Shown: positions 35,505 through 45,069, counted from the stretch's first letter. The stretch: DNA of 64,000 nt from Halalkalibacter hemicellulosilyticusJCM 9152 (GCF_000513115.1 NZ_BAUU01000017.1:1-64000); one strand, 5' to 3'. A program made the numbers and translations. The notes: a model not told the origin generated them from the sequence alone.

Positions 35505-37254
35505 ATACAGCAGTAGAGAGCTGGTCAAGTGGAACGGAAAATAGGAATGATCTGTGCTCTTTTGGTGAGAAGTAAGCAATGAGTAGTGAAGAGCGATCTG
35601 TTGAACTATTCTGCCTTAAATCAAAAGGGATCACTTCAATCATCGTATGCTTGTGTAAATCCTTTTCGTGTAGCTGTAAAGCTTCGAATTCAGAAGATAC
35701 AATTGCAGGCTGATCAGCGAGTAGCGATAAATAATGTGACTGTTCTCTCTTCGTTAAGGAGAACGTCCACCATGTTTTTCGTGGTTTGTGCTTTTGATTC
35801 TCAAAGAAATCAACAATCATCAGGCTCTGAATATAAGTGAGCTCGGCCTTTGTTCCATACTGTTTAAGAAATTCATATAAACGCTTGAATAAGTCTTCAA
35901 GCTGGTGACCGATCTTAGCCCAGCCCTTCGCATCCCAGTAATCACCGAAAAGTTGGAAGAAATCAAATGGTGAGTCAAATTCATGTGTGACAAGGTATTC
36001 AATTGTACGATCCATTCGATGATCGTTCCAATATTTTTCTAATACATCTTCCACTCGTTTTATGCGAATGATTTCATCAAAGGTCAGTACATTATTTTCT
36101 AGAATTTCGTACGGAGCATGATCCATATAGACATAATTATGATCTTTAGCACGAATACGTAAGCCGGTTCCACGTAGCATTTTCAAGAAGCCGAGCTGCA
36201 ATTCCTCTGGGCGCATTGCAAATACATCATTAAAGGTTCGTCTGAAAGAGTTGTAATCTTCCTCAGGTAATCCGGCAATTAAGTCAAGGTGCTGATCGAT
36301 TTTTCCTCCTTCTTTCACCATTGTGACCGTTCGAGAAAGTTTCTTGAAGTTTTGTCGACGTTGAACAAGCTCGTTCGTTGCATCGTTTGTTGACTGTACA
36401 CCAATTTCGAAACGGAAAATGCCAGGAGGTGCATGTTCATTTAAATACTCAAGAACCTCTGGGCGCATAATATCTGCTGTTATTTCAAACTGGAAGACAC
36501 ATTGCTTATGATTTTCGATGAGAAATTGAAAAATCTCTAGTGCATAGTCACGTTTAATATTAAACGTTCGATCGACAAATTTAATTAGCTTTGCTCCGTT
36601 ATCAATCAAATAGAGTAAATCGCTTTTAACTCGCTCAATATTCACATAACGGACGCCGACTTCAATAGAGGAAAGACAAAATTGACAGCTATAAGGACAG
36701 CCGCGACTCGTTTCAAAATAGGTGACCCGTTTAGAGAGCCCATCGACATCCTCTGGAAAACGATAGGGAGAAGGGAGGTCATCTAAGTTTAATTTCGGTC
36801 GAGATGCGTTCACGAGGATGTCGCCCTCTTTGCGATAAGCAATTCCAAAAACCATATGGTACTTTTGAGTTGTCGTTATTTCTTCAAGCAAATGCTTAAA
36901 GGTTTCTTCACCTTCTCCAATAATAATAAAGTCAACGGTAGAAAGCTTCTCCATCCATTCTTTCGTATCATAAGAAACTTCTGGACCACCTAAGATGATT
37001 TTCGTTTGTGGTAAAACCTTTCTTAGCATATTGATCACTTTGATTGTTTCTTCAATGTTCCAAATGTAACAGCTAAAGCCAATGACATCTGGCTTACGTG
37101 CATATAAATCAGAGACGATGTTCATCGTCGGATCTTTAATCGTATATTCTACCATTTCAATAGGAAAATCAGGCTCTGCATAAGCCTTTAAACATCTAAG
37201 TGCTAGACAAGTGTGAATGTATTTCGCATTTAACGTCGTGACGACGGTTTTCAT
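35500..37254 (-). CDS. B12-binding-domain radical SAM protein (DUF4080 type)
   Basis: A 584-aa protein. An N-terminal cobalamin-binding-like Rossmann domain (about 1-130; KPDVIGFSCYIWN, KIILGGPEVSYD) precedes a radical SAM domain with Cys186, Cys190 and Cys193 (RGCPYSCQFC) for the 4Fe-4S cluster, and a C-terminal DUF4080-like region from about 360. The N-terminal domain lacks the DxHxxG His, so cobalamin, if bound, is likely base-on or base-off without that ligand. The substrate is unknown. It is monocistronic, convergent with mutB, and is the second B12-type gene in this area. An ATG start is clear, though the ribosome site is modest. Confidence 0.85.
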   Translation of the reverse strand: MKTVVTTLNAKYIHTCLALRCLKAYAEPDFPIEMVEYTIKDPTMNIVSDLYARKPDVIGFSCYIWNIEETIKVINMLRKVLPQTKIILGGPEVSYDTKEWMEKLSTVDFIIIGEGEETFKHLLEEITTTQKYHMVFGIAYRKEGDILVNASRPKLNLDDLPSPYRFPEDVDGLSKRVTYFETSRGCPYSCQFCLSSIEVGVRYVNIERVKSDLLYLIDNGAKLIKFVDRTFNIKRDYALEIFQFLIENHKQCVFQFEITADIMRPEVLEYLNEHAPPGIFRFEIGVQSTNDATNELVQRRQNFKKLSRTVTMVKEGGKIDQHLDLIAGLPEEDYNSFRRTFNDVFAMRPEELQLGFLKMLRGTGLRIRAKDHNYVYMDHAPYEILENNVLTFDEIIRIKRVEDVLEKYWNDHRMDRTIEYLVTHEFDSPFDFFQLFGDYWDAKGWAKIGHQLEDLFKRLYEFLKQYGTKAELTYIQSLMIVDFFENQKHKPRKTWWTFSLTKREQSHYLSLLADQPAIVSSEFEALQLHEKDLHKHTMIEVIPFDLRQNSSTDRSSLLIAYFSPKEHRSFLFSVPLDQLSTAVS

Positions 37255-37484
37255 GATTCAATCCCTCAATTCTATTCATGTTTGCTCCTAGTGATCATAC
37301 CATAGAACAGTGTTTATAAAAAAGGTTGTCCAAGAAGTATCGTGAAAAGAATATAGCAAATGGCTTCGATGGCTGTTTTTCTGTTTCTCACATAGACATA
37401 GGGAAGGGAGGAAAGTCGTCATTTTTGTCGAAATGGAAAGTAGAAGATAATGAATAGTTGTAAGAGTAGAAAGTAGGTGGAACA

Positions 37485-38021
37485 GTGAGAAGGATTTACA
37501 TCATTACAGGGCCAGCTGGTGTTGGCAAGTCAACGATATCAAAAAGGTTAGTAGAACAGTTTACTCAGAGCGCATATATAGAAGGTGATTTGATTAATCA
37601 TATGATTGTTGGTGGTTACCTTCCACCTTGGGAAAGTGAAGAGTTACTTACGTTAACGTGGGAAAATATTGCTAGCTTAGCAACGAATTTTTTACGAGCT
37701 AATAAAGACGTCGTAATAGATTATATTGCTTATCCGGAAGATGTGGAAAAAGTCATACAAAAGGTTCGAAGTGAAAGGTGTCAAGCTAAGATTTTCTACG
37801 TTGTCCTTTGGGTCGATCATGATGAATTGTTAAGGAGAGATCAATTGCGCGATAAACAATATCAAATGGGACAACGTTGCCTAGATCTAGTAAAAGAATT
37901 CAAAAGTAAGCAAATCAGTGAACGCTATTATTATCATACTAATGATGTTACGGCTACAGAGGTGGTGGAGAAGATAAGAAAGAGTGGTGAGTTTATCGTA
38001 AATGAAAAAATAGAAAGATAA
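37485..38021 (+). CDS. P-loop kinase-like protein
   Basis: A 178-aa small nucleotide kinase-fold protein. Walker A GPAGVGKST is at residues 9-17 and the lid region includes DHDELLRRDQLRDK, as in small-molecule phosphotransferases or adenylate-kinase-like proteins. The phosphate acceptor is unknown. The GTG/ATG-region start at 37485 gives MRRIYIITGPAG; a GTGG-type ribosome site (TAGGTGGAAC) precedes it. It may be co-transcribed with the methyltransferase 24 bases downstream. Confidence 0.8.
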   Translation: MRRIYIITGPAGVGKSTISKRLVEQFTQSAYIEGDLINHMIVGGYLPPWESEELLTLTWENIASLATNFLRANKDVVIDYIAYPEDVEKVIQKVRSERCQAKIFYVVLWVDHDELLRRDQLRDKQYQMGQRCLDLVKEFKSKQISERYYYHTNDVTATEVVEKIRKSGEFIVNEKIER

Positions 38022-38047
38022 GATTAATGTAAATAGGAGATTAAATG

Positions 38048-38779
38048 ATGAAGCAAAATAAATATGACGATCAACGATTTTTTGATGAATATGCTAAAAT
38101 GCCACGTTCAATTCTTGGATTAGAAGGAGCAGGTGAATGGCACGTGCTAGAAAGCATGTTGCCTAGCTTAGAAAATAAAGCGGTTCTTGATTTAGGTTGT
38201 GGGTATGGGTGGCATTGTCGCTATGCACACAAGAATCGAGCAAGTAAAGTGGTCGGTGTTGACTTATCAAAACAAATGTTAAAAAAAGCCGCCGAGCTGA
38301 CCGATGATTCGAGTATTATTTATATTCAGGAGGCTATTGAGGAGATCAATTTTGACAATCATTCCTTTGATGTTGTGATTAGTTCGTTGGCTTTTCATTA
38401 TATTAAGGATTTTTATAAGCTTTCGCAAAAGATTTACGATTGCATGAAAAAGGGTGGGCATTTTGTTTTTTCAGTTGAACATCCGATATTCACTGCAAGG
38501 GAAGAGCAGGATTGGATTTATAATGAGGAAGGTACTATCCTTCATTGGCCAATTGATAACTATCAACTAGAGGGGTTACGTCAAACGAATTTTTTAGCTG
38601 ATAATGTCATTAAATATCACCGCACTGTCTCAACTTATGTGAATGATTTAATTCAAGCTGGTTTTCGGATTCGTGCTATTAAGGAGCCTATGCCTACAGC
38701 TGAATGGATAGAGCGTGATCCGAATATGAAACACGAGCTAAGGAGGCCGATGTTTTTCATACTAGCGGTAGAAAAGTAG
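38048..38779 (+). CDS. Class I SAM-dependent methyltransferase
   Basis: A 243-aa methyltransferase with motif I VLDLGCGYGWHCR near residue 48, motif II GVDLSKQML and the post-motif IISSLAFHYI type strand (FDVVISSLAFHYI). The overall pattern fits UbiE/Methyltransf_11 small-molecule enzymes. The substrate is unknown. ATG 38045 and 38048 are both possible. It follows the kinase-like gene closely and precedes a dispersed repeat. Confidence 0.85.
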   Translation: MKQNKYDDQRFFDEYAKMPRSILGLEGAGEWHVLESMLPSLENKAVLDLGCGYGWHCRYAHKNRASKVVGVDLSKQMLKKAAELTDDSSIIYIQEAIEEINFDNHSFDVVISSLAFHYIKDFYKLSQKIYDCMKKGGHFVFSVEHPIFTAREEQDWIYNEEGTILHWPIDNYQLEGLRQTNFLADNVIKYHRTVSTYVNDLIQAGFRIRAIKEPMPTAEWIERDPNMKHELRRPMFFILAVEK

Positions 38780-38799
38780 AAATTACTAAGCTTAAGGAA

Positions 38800-38903
38800 G
38801 AGGCTGGGACAAACGTGTACGAATTAATGAGAATTCGTACAAATACATTGAAAATATCCTTCGTCAGGTTCTTAGTTAAACACTTTTGTTATGTCCCGGC
38901 CTC
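38800..38903. repeat. Dispersed repeat with paired ends
   Basis: The ends GAGGCTGGGACAAA (38800) and AACACTTTTGTTATGTCCCGGCCTC (ending 38903; only ~14 bases pair) form a terminal inverted repeat. Inside is a second palindrome GTACGAATT..AATTCGTAC. It lies between two convergent genes and may terminate both. Confidence 0.75.
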
Positions 38904-38968
38904 TTTAGTTTGAAAGGACCTCTACTAGCGGTTTAGCAAATCATTTATAGAGAGTTTACACGATGCAT

Positions 38969-40357
38969 TTAAGAAACGGCAACATCTTGTTCTTTTCTCT
39001 TTCCAACAAAGGCCATTTCTCGCCATTTTCCACCGCGCCAACGGATATACATTAAAAATCCACGTAACCATTCATCAGCAACCATACCAAGCCAAATGCC
39101 GACTAAGCCCATATCTAAGTAAATACCGAAAAAGTAGGCGACAGGAATGCTCACACCCCACATCGAAATAACGCCTAAGTAGACAGGGAACTTTACATCG
39201 CCAGCCGCTCGTAAACAGTTAATGACAACGAGATTAAAGGAACGGCCAGGCTCCATAATGACATGAAGTAACAAGAGAATACTTCCTAACGCAATAATAT
39301 CAGGGTTGTCTGTGAAGATGCTTAAAATGGGATTGCTTAAGAAATAAAAGATCGCTGACATTCCAAGCGAAATCAAAATGGCTAGCTTCAAGCTACGAAT
39401 ACAACGTTTATATGCTGCATCGAGCTGTTTGGCTCCGACCTGATAGCCAACAATAATTTGTGTTCCCTGTCCAACCGCTAATCCGAACAGGAGAGCAAAC
39501 ATCGTCACATTTTGCACGTATACTCGTGTCGTTAGTTCTTCAGCCCCAAACATGAGAATAAAATACATAATGACAAGCTGAGAACCGTTATAAAACATAT
39601 GTTCACCAGCAGTTGGAATGCCAATCTTTAATAAATTGCGCAGCTCAACCTTTGGAACACCTTTTAGTAGATAAGGAAAAGGTAAATCGTTAGGGATTCT
39701 ACGGTATAGTAAGTAAGCAACTATCGCAAGTCCAATACAACGACTGACCGCTGTTGAAATGGCCACACCAGTTACACCTAGAACAGGCATTCCGAAAGCT
39801 CCGAATATGAACAAATAGTTTCCGATTATATTTAAAATATTCATTCCGATTGTGACGTACATAACGTCCTTCGTGAATTGATAACTTCTTAAAATCGCAC
39901 TAACGGTCATCAACAATGCTTGTACAAATGAAAAACCCCCGACAATCACCATATACATCGTTGCTTCTTGTAGCAGTTCTTCAGGTAAACCCATCATCGT
40001 GAGTAAAGGTGCGCCAAAGAGGATCAACCCAATACTAAGAATCAGCCCGATTGCTAGGTTCGCCCCGATTGATACGACAGCAACTTGGCCAGCTTCTCTT
40101 TGTTGCTTCGCACCTAAGTGCTGTGCAACAAGGACGCTCGTTCCTGTTGCGATAAATCCGAACATGACGATCACAAACATAAAGATTTGATTGGCCACTC
40201 CAACGGCTGCAACCGCATCATCTGAATATTGACTAAGCATTAATGTATCAGCATTCCCCATAATCATATGGAGCATAATTTCAATAAAAATTGGCCACGT
40301 CAAGGCGAAAAGGGAAAGCTGTTGAATCTTCTTTTTGTTTTTCTGTTGGATGTCCAT
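38969..40357 (-). CDS. MATE family efflux transporter
   Basis: A 462-aa protein with 12 predicted membrane segments in two homologous halves, typical of multidrug and toxic compound extrusion (MATE) transporters that exchange Na+ or H+ for organic cations. Conserved pieces include LTWPIFIEIMLHMIMGNADT and VGVANQIFMFV in the first half and GAEELTTRVYVQNVT in the second. ATG at 40357 follows GTGAGGTGAG. It is monocistronic and convergent with the methyltransferase. The substrate is unknown. Confidence 0.92.
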   Translation of the reverse strand: MDIQQKNKKKIQQLSLFALTWPIFIEIMLHMIMGNADTLMLSQYSDDAVAAVGVANQIFMFVIVMFGFIATGTSVLVAQHLGAKQQREAGQVAVVSIGANLAIGLILSIGLILFGAPLLTMMGLPEELLQEATMYMVIVGGFSFVQALLMTVSAILRSYQFTKDVMYVTIGMNILNIIGNYLFIFGAFGMPVLGVTGVAISTAVSRCIGLAIVAYLLYRRIPNDLPFPYLLKGVPKVELRNLLKIGIPTAGEHMFYNGSQLVIMYFILMFGAEELTTRVYVQNVTMFALLFGLAVGQGTQIIVGYQVGAKQLDAAYKRCIRSLKLAILISLGMSAIFYFLSNPILSIFTDNPDIIALGSILLLLHVIMEPGRSFNLVVINCLRAAGDVKFPVYLGVISMWGVSIPVAYFFGIYLDMGLVGIWLGMVADEWLRGFLMYIRWRGGKWREMAFVGKRKEQDVAVS

Positions 40358-40525
40358 TTTCTCACCTCACGAATAATCATTTGAAGATTATACTTCATAA
40401 TAATCGATTTGTATGTAAAAAGTTTGATAATTGTTAAGAAGTTCAATGAAACCTCTAAAAAGTACAGTTTTGCTTAGCAGAAAATGCTATAATATAGGTA
40501 TATAATGTCAGAGAGGGGTGCATAA

Positions 40526-41611
40526 ATGCCGCAAAGCAAGTCATTTCGCATTATGTATGCGTTCATTTTAATTCTATTAATCATTTATTTAGGAACATTA
40601 GTTGATTGGATTTTTAGACCTATTGTTGTTCTTGTCCAAACCTTATTTGCACCTATCGCTTTAGCAGGGGTTTTGTTCTATTTATTGCGACCATTTGTGA
40701 ATCTCTTATCGAAGAAAATTCCGCGTGGCTTGTCCATTCTTATTTTATATTTAACCGGGGTATCACTAATCACGTTGCTCTTTTTACTAATAGGTCCGGA
40801 ATTACAGAAGCAGTTTTATAGCTTAGTTGAAACACTTCCGGCATTTACGCGCGAAGTACAAGGCATGTATAATGCTCTGCAAGAGAATGAATACATAGCT
40901 CGTTTCCAACAAGGAAATGAATTTTCATTTGAAAATATCATTGCTGATTTTGGTGAATATTTAAATAATTTTGTCACAGCTTTAGGCTCTAACATTGCTA
41001 GCTTTCTCGGATTCATTGCTAATGTCGTGATTATATTAGTTGTTATTCCGTTTATCCTTTTTTATATGTTAAAAGAAGGGGAGAAAGCACCGAAGCAAGT
41101 GTTACGGTTATTACCTAGTAAGCAACAGCAGGAAGGACGCCGTATTCTAAAGGATATGGACTTTGCATTAAGCTCCTATATTCAAGGGCAAATTATTGTT
41201 AGTGTTTGTGTTGGCGTTCTTATGTACATTGGTTACTTAATTATCGGCGTCGAGTACTCACTTGTGTTAGCGCTCGTGGCGATGTTTACGAATGTCATTC
41301 CGTTCGTTGGACCGTGGATCGGCACAATTCCAGCTGTGATTGTTGGATTAATTGAATCGCCATTTATGGCATTGCTTGTTATTATCGTTGTTGTCGTTGT
41401 ACAGCAAATTGAAAGTAATCTCATTTCACCGCAAGTAATGGGGAGAAAATTAGATATTCACCCATTAACGATCATATTATTATTATTAGTTGCAGCAAGA
41501 TTTGCTGGATTCTTTGGGTTATTATTAGCTGTACCGACTTATGCGGTTGGTAAGGTCATCGTTTCTCATACGTATCGCTTGTGGCGTTTAAGAAGTAAGC
41601 CTGTTGATTGA
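40526..41611 (+). CDS. AI-2E family transporter (PerM-like)
   Basis: A 361-aa membrane protein of the AI-2E/PerM family with about 7-8 segments: two at the N-terminus, a soluble stretch (about 100-145), and a C-terminal cluster with the family signature NVIPFVGPWIGTIPAVIVGL and IESNLISPQVMGRKLDIHP. Family members have been linked to autoinducer export, Na+(Li+)/H+ exchange and pH homeostasis. In an alkaliphile-like genome an antiporter role is attractive but unproven. ATG at 40526 follows GAGAGGGGTG. Confidence 0.9.
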   Translation: MPQSKSFRIMYAFILILLIIYLGTLVDWIFRPIVVLVQTLFAPIALAGVLFYLLRPFVNLLSKKIPRGLSILILYLTGVSLITLLFLLIGPELQKQFYSLVETLPAFTREVQGMYNALQENEYIARFQQGNEFSFENIIADFGEYLNNFVTALGSNIASFLGFIANVVIILVVIPFILFYMLKEGEKAPKQVLRLLPSKQQQEGRRILKDMDFALSSYIQGQIIVSVCVGVLMYIGYLIIGVEYSLVLALVAMFTNVIPFVGPWIGTIPAVIVGLIESPFMALLVIIVVVVVQQIESNLISPQVMGRKLDIHPLTIILLLLVAARFAGFFGLLLAVPTYAVGKVIVSHTYRLWRLRSKPVD

Positions 41612-41679
41612 CAATTGATGTGTAAACAGGTATCGTATCGTTAGCTTGTATGAACTGTGATGAAAGAGGTGCTTGTTAG

Positions 41680-42045
41680 TTGAGTTATGTAGTTGATGGG
41701 ATTGATCAGATTGATGTAGAAGAATTAGCGTCATTGTTAAAGGAAGAGACGGATACACTTGTTATTGATGTTCGTGAATATGACGAATATGAACAGGGGC
41801 ATATTCCCGGTGTTCCTCTTATTCCGATGCAGACGATTCCGCAATATACAGATAAGCTTGATAAAGATCTTTCTTATGTATTTATTTGCCGAAGTGGAGC
41901 AAGAAGTCAAAATGTCGCTCTTTATTTAAAGGAACAAGGCTTTGATCATGTAAAGAACTTTGCTGGTGGCATGCTTACGTGGGATAAAGAAGTTGAAACA
42001 GGACTAGAGTGGATTGTCAAAGATGTGAAGGAGCTAGAGAAGTAA
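41680..42045 (+). CDS. Rhodanese-like domain protein
   Basis: A 121-aa single rhodanese domain, with the active-site Cys70 in CRSGARS and the CH2-type Asp (DVREYDEYEQGHIPG) near residue 30. It would carry sulfur as a persulfide; the acceptor is unknown. The TTG start follows GAAAGAGGTG. It is 68 bases downstream of the AI-2E gene, possibly in one operon, and followed by a bidirectional terminator. Confidence 0.9.
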   Translation: MSYVVDGIDQIDVEELASLLKEETDTLVIDVREYDEYEQGHIPGVPLIPMQTIPQYTDKLDKDLSYVFICRSGARSQNVALYLKEQGFDHVKNFAGGMLTWDKEVETGLEWIVKDVKELEK

Positions 42046-42051
42046 TAAGTG

Positions 42052-42094
42052 AAGAAACGGATCACCTTATCCTATAGGTGATCCGTTTCTTTTG
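42052..42094. terminator. Bidirectional terminator
   Basis: AAGAAACGGATCACCT pairs with AGGTGATCCGTTTCTT, with A and T runs on both sides. It serves the rhodanese gene and overlaps the 3' end of the convergent small gene. Confidence 0.88.
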
Positions 42095-42203
42095 AATAGG
42101 AATGCTCTCCTGCGCGCTTGTTCTTTAATTCTTGGCGGTTTTTTTGTTGATTTCTTGCATTGTTGTCTTTTTTCTTTTTGTTGTTATCACCTGTTTGTGA
42201 CAT
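42072..42203 (-). CDS. Small DUF3941-like protein, 43 aa
   Basis: A very hydrophilic 43-aa protein rich in Lys, Asn, Gln and Arg (DNNKKKKDNNARNQQKNRQ), ending HSYSKETDHL. The pattern, including the SxxTDH end, matches my memory of the DUF3941 family of Bacillaceae. The ATG at 42203 has a perfect GAGGTGA site; an upstream in-frame extension to 42404 has none and overlaps the divergent gene. Function unknown. Confidence 0.7.
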   Translation of the reverse strand: MSQTGDNNKKKKDNNARNQQKNRQELKNKRAGEHSYSKETDHL

Positions 42204-42349
42204 AATGTTCACCTCATTACGGTAAGAGTAAGTTGTGCATATTTTAGCGTAACCAATTGTCATTGAATTATGAACACTCTCTTTACGATGTTTAAAAAGC
42301 AAACAGAGAGGGAAAGTAAAAACTAACCACAATATATGGGGTGATAGAA

Positions 42350-42619
42350 ATGAAACGAAGAAAAGCATGGCTACTGTTAGCTGGAGCAGCTGGAACGACA
42401 ACATTGTTGATGAGAAATGATGAATTTCGTTCGAAGGTAAGAAGAAGCTACGGACAGCTAAGAAGCTATTTCAAAGACAGCTCTGTTACGAATAAAGTGA
42501 AGGATCGACGCATCGGTCATTCCGATCCACATGATTATGATGATCATAATATGGTCGAAGAAGGGGCTATGACAAGTATTAACTACTATAACAAAGCACA
42601 GCAAAAGGATCACCAGTAG
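42350..42619 (+). CDS. Hypothetical protein with N-terminal membrane anchor
   Basis: An 89-aa protein: a basic start and short hydrophobic stretch (KAWLLLAGAAGTTTLL, residues 5-20) followed by a hydrophilic, helical tail. I do not recognise the family; it resembles small YtxH-like envelope proteins only in general layout. ATG 42350 behind GGGGTGAT is chosen; the GTG at 42341 is part of that site. Two hairpins follow, the second with a T run. Confidence 0.6.
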   Translation: MKRRKAWLLLAGAAGTTTLLMRNDEFRSKVRRSYGQLRSYFKDSSVTNKVKDRRIGHSDPHDYDDHNMVEEGAMTSINYYNKAQQKDHQ

Positions 42620-42652
42620 GTGGTCCTTTCAGCCTGTCAATAGGCTTTTCTT
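42604..42652 (+). terminator. Tandem hairpins after the anchored protein gene
   Basis: AAAGGATCACC/GGTGGTCCTTT (42604-42629) is followed by AGCCT/AGGCT with TTTTC (42631-42652). The second, with its T run, looks like the terminator. Confidence 0.6.
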
Positions 42653-42847
42653 GTTTAGAGATTTGCCACAAACTAGTGCGTCGAACCCATCCGCTTTGAT
42701 TAGTGGAAAAAAAGGAATGACCTTCTCTTCAAATAAGAGACAGATAACCGTTTTTTCCTATAAATAAATGAAAAAATTTATCATTTTTCTTAATCAGATT
42801 GGGAAATGCTATAATTAGGAAAAATGGATGGATAGGAAGTGATTTGA

Positions 42848-43615
42848 ATGATTTTTATTAATAATGAAACGATTGGGGGAGTTCCTACGTTACATGTAGT
42901 AGATAGAGAAAAAGAACAAGCGAAGCTCCCAACGATTTTTTTCTTACATGGATTTACGAGCGCAAAGGAGCATAATTTGCATATTGCTTATATGTTAGCA
43001 ACAAAAGGCTTCAGGGTCCTGTTACCAGATGCTATTTATCATGGAGAACGTCAAAAAACGGAACAGAATCGTGATTTGAAATTTTGGGAAATTGTTTTAA
43101 CTTCTATTCATGAACTAGAATTATTGAAGGAATATATGGTCACGAATGAATTAGGAAATGACCAAATTGGTGTGATTGGAACGTCTATGGGAGCCATTAC
43201 GATGTATGGAGCATTAGCTCGCTATCCTTGGATTACATCAGCTGTGTCGTTTATGGGAACGGCCTATTATCAAGTTTTTTTGGAGGAACAACTTAAGATG
43301 CTTGAGACAAAGGGAGTTGATTTACACGACCTTCGTCATCAAGTGCTTCATCAAATTAAACCGTATGATTTGACTGTACAGCTTGAGCGCCTAAATGGAC
43401 GACCACTGATGATTTGGCATGGGAAGGAAGATCAAGTTGTACCGTATCCTTTTTCAGAAAAGCTATATGGTGAATTAGAGAAGTATTATGAGGAGCACCC
43501 TCATCGTTTAAAATTTGTTGCAGAGGATCGTGTCGACCATAAAGTATCTAGACAAGCCGTCTTATCATCTGTCGAATGGTTTGAACAACACTTGTTAAAG
43601 GATCAAATTTCATAA
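42848..43615 (+). CDS. Alpha/beta hydrolase, YitV-like esterase
   Basis: A 255-aa serine hydrolase of the dienelactone hydrolase/prolyl oligopeptidase-like group. The nucleophile is Ser113 in GTSMGA; the oxyanion HGF motif (FLHGFTS) is near residue 34, and Asp in HGKEDQVVP and His in VDHKVS complete the triad. It resembles B. subtilis YitV. The ester substrate is unknown. Its TAA overlaps the ATG of the YitT-like gene. Confidence 0.88.
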   Translation: MIFINNETIGGVPTLHVVDREKEQAKLPTIFFLHGFTSAKEHNLHIAYMLATKGFRVLLPDAIYHGERQKTEQNRDLKFWEIVLTSIHELELLKEYMVTNELGNDQIGVIGTSMGAITMYGALARYPWITSAVSFMGTAYYQVFLEEQLKMLETKGVDLHDLRHQVLHQIKPYDLTVQLERLNGRPLMIWHGKEDQVVPYPFSEKLYGELEKYYEEHPHRLKFVAEDRVDHKVSRQAVLSSVEWFEQHLLKDQIS

Positions 43616-44442
43616 TGTCGATTAGAAAAGAGGCAGAAAAAACGGTCGTTATTATTCTCGGGGCATTTATTATAGCCATTGCGTTAAATTTCTTTTTAAT
43701 ACCAGCCAATGTGTTTGCGAGTGGCTTTACAGGAGTGGCGCAGCTTATTGCTGTTGTGCTCCCATTATCAACGGGAATAATCCTTTTCGTATTAAATATT
43801 CCTGTTGCTATTCTTGGGTGGTTAAAGGTAGGGAAGAGCTTCACTTTGTATAGTTTTTTAAACGTAGCTCTTACAACATTCTTTTTAGAAGTCGTGCCAA
43901 TTAGGCATTTTTCACCGGATATTCTATTGAATGCTGTGTTTGGTGGTGTATTATTAGCGATTGGTGCTGGTATTACGTTAAAATGGGGAGCTTCTTCTGG
44001 AGGACTTGATATCATTGCTCTGATTTTATCGAGAGTGAGTGATCGACCTGTTGGTGTTTACTTCTTTCTTTTAAACAGTATCATTGTCATTACGTCAGGG
44101 TTTCTATTTGATCCTGAAAAAGCGCTCTATACACTCGTTACTCTCTATGTTTCATCACGTGTAATTGATGCCATATATACGCGTCACGTGAAGGTGACAG
44201 CGATGATTGTCACGAAAAAAGCTGATGATGTCTCTAAAGCGATATATGATTCTATGGTAAGAGGAATTACTCGAATTCCAGCAAAAGGTGGTTATTCTTC
44301 AGAAGATAAAGAAGTACTTATGATTGTCCTTACCCGTTATGAACTGTATGAATTGAGGGAAGTGATTCAAGGAGTGGACCCAGAAGCGTTTACCAATGTG
44401 ATGCAAACCTCAGGAATATTTGGGTTATTTCGAAAAGATTAA
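43615..44442 (+). CDS. YitT family membrane protein (DUF161/DUF2179)
   Basis: A 275-aa protein with five or six N-terminal membrane segments (NFFLIPANVFASGFTGVAQL, WGASSGGLDIIAL) and a C-terminal DUF2179-type cytoplasmic domain (TRIPAKGGYSSEDKEVLMIV). The family is widespread in Firmicutes; its role is not settled. It overlaps the esterase gene by one base (TAATG), so the two are translationally coupled, as yitV and yitT are neighbours in B. subtilis. Confidence 0.92.
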   Translation: MSIRKEAEKTVVIILGAFIIAIALNFFLIPANVFASGFTGVAQLIAVVLPLSTGIILFVLNIPVAILGWLKVGKSFTLYSFLNVALTTFFLEVVPIRHFSPDILLNAVFGGVLLAIGAGITLKWGASSGGLDIIALILSRVSDRPVGVYFFLLNSIIVITSGFLFDPEKALYTLVTLYVSSRVIDAIYTRHVKVTAMIVTKKADDVSKAIYDSMVRGITRIPAKGGYSSEDKEVLMIVLTRYELYELREVIQGVDPEAFTNVMQTSGIFGLFRKD

Positions 44443-44459
44443 GAGGAGAGGAGATTCAA

Positions 44460-44939
44460 ATGAAAAAGAGCTATACTTGGATAGGAATAGCATTATTGCT
44501 TATTCTGTCAGCGTGTGGACAAGGATCGAATTCGCCAACGACAGGTAGCGGAGGTGAAGAAGAAGTGAGTGATTGGTCATATGATGTGAAGATTGATCAA
44601 GTGGAAAATGAAATGGATGTGACAATGACGGTGACAAATCATCAGGATAATGAAAGTAATCTTGACTTTTCATCCGGACAAAAGTATGAAATCATTTTAA
44701 GAGATGAGAGTGGAGAAGAGGTTTATCGTTATTCAGAAGGGAAAATGTTTACAATGGCGCTCGTCATTGAAACAGTTTCTCCAGGAGAATCATTGTCATT
44801 TACAGAAAAGGTTTCATTAGAAGGGTTAGAGGTAGGAGAATATGAGTTAGAGGCTGAATTACTTATTATCGCGATTGATGGGGAAGAGCTTGAAGATCGT
44901 GACATGTTTAAAGAAGTTCTAAAGGTTGAAATCGAATAA
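44460..44939 (+). CDS. BsuPI-type proteinase inhibitor domain lipoprotein
   Basis: A 159-aa lipoprotein: signal peptide with lipobox LSAC (Cys at about 19), a short Ser/Gly linker, then a BsuPI-like beta domain (DVTMTVTNHQDNESNLDFSS, YEIILRDESGEEVYRYSEGK). BsuPI was first described as an intracellular protease inhibitor of B. subtilis; lipidated versions are common in Bacillaceae with unknown targets. It follows the yitT-like gene by 17 bases and probably ends that operon. Confidence 0.85.
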   Translation: MKKSYTWIGIALLLILSACGQGSNSPTTGSGGEEEVSDWSYDVKIDQVENEMDVTMTVTNHQDNESNLDFSSGQKYEIILRDESGEEVYRYSEGKMFTMALVIETVSPGESLSFTEKVSLEGLEVGEYELEAELLIIAIDGEELEDRDMFKEVLKVEIE

Positions 44940-44945
44940 TATATG

Positions 44946-44996
44946 AAAGAGCATGGAGAATGTTTACTAACTTTTTCAATGCTCTCTTTCTTTTGA
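44946..44996 (+). terminator. Possible terminator after the BsuPI lipoprotein gene
   Basis: AAAGAGCAT pairs with ATGCTCTCTTT around a long loop, followed by CTTTTG. The loop is long, so confidence is low. Confidence 0.5.
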
Positions 44997-45069
44997 AAAG
45001 CAATAAAGTTATTTGATTAGTAATGAAGATAACTGAGGAAAATGTAAAAAAGCTATAACTGCGCTAAAA

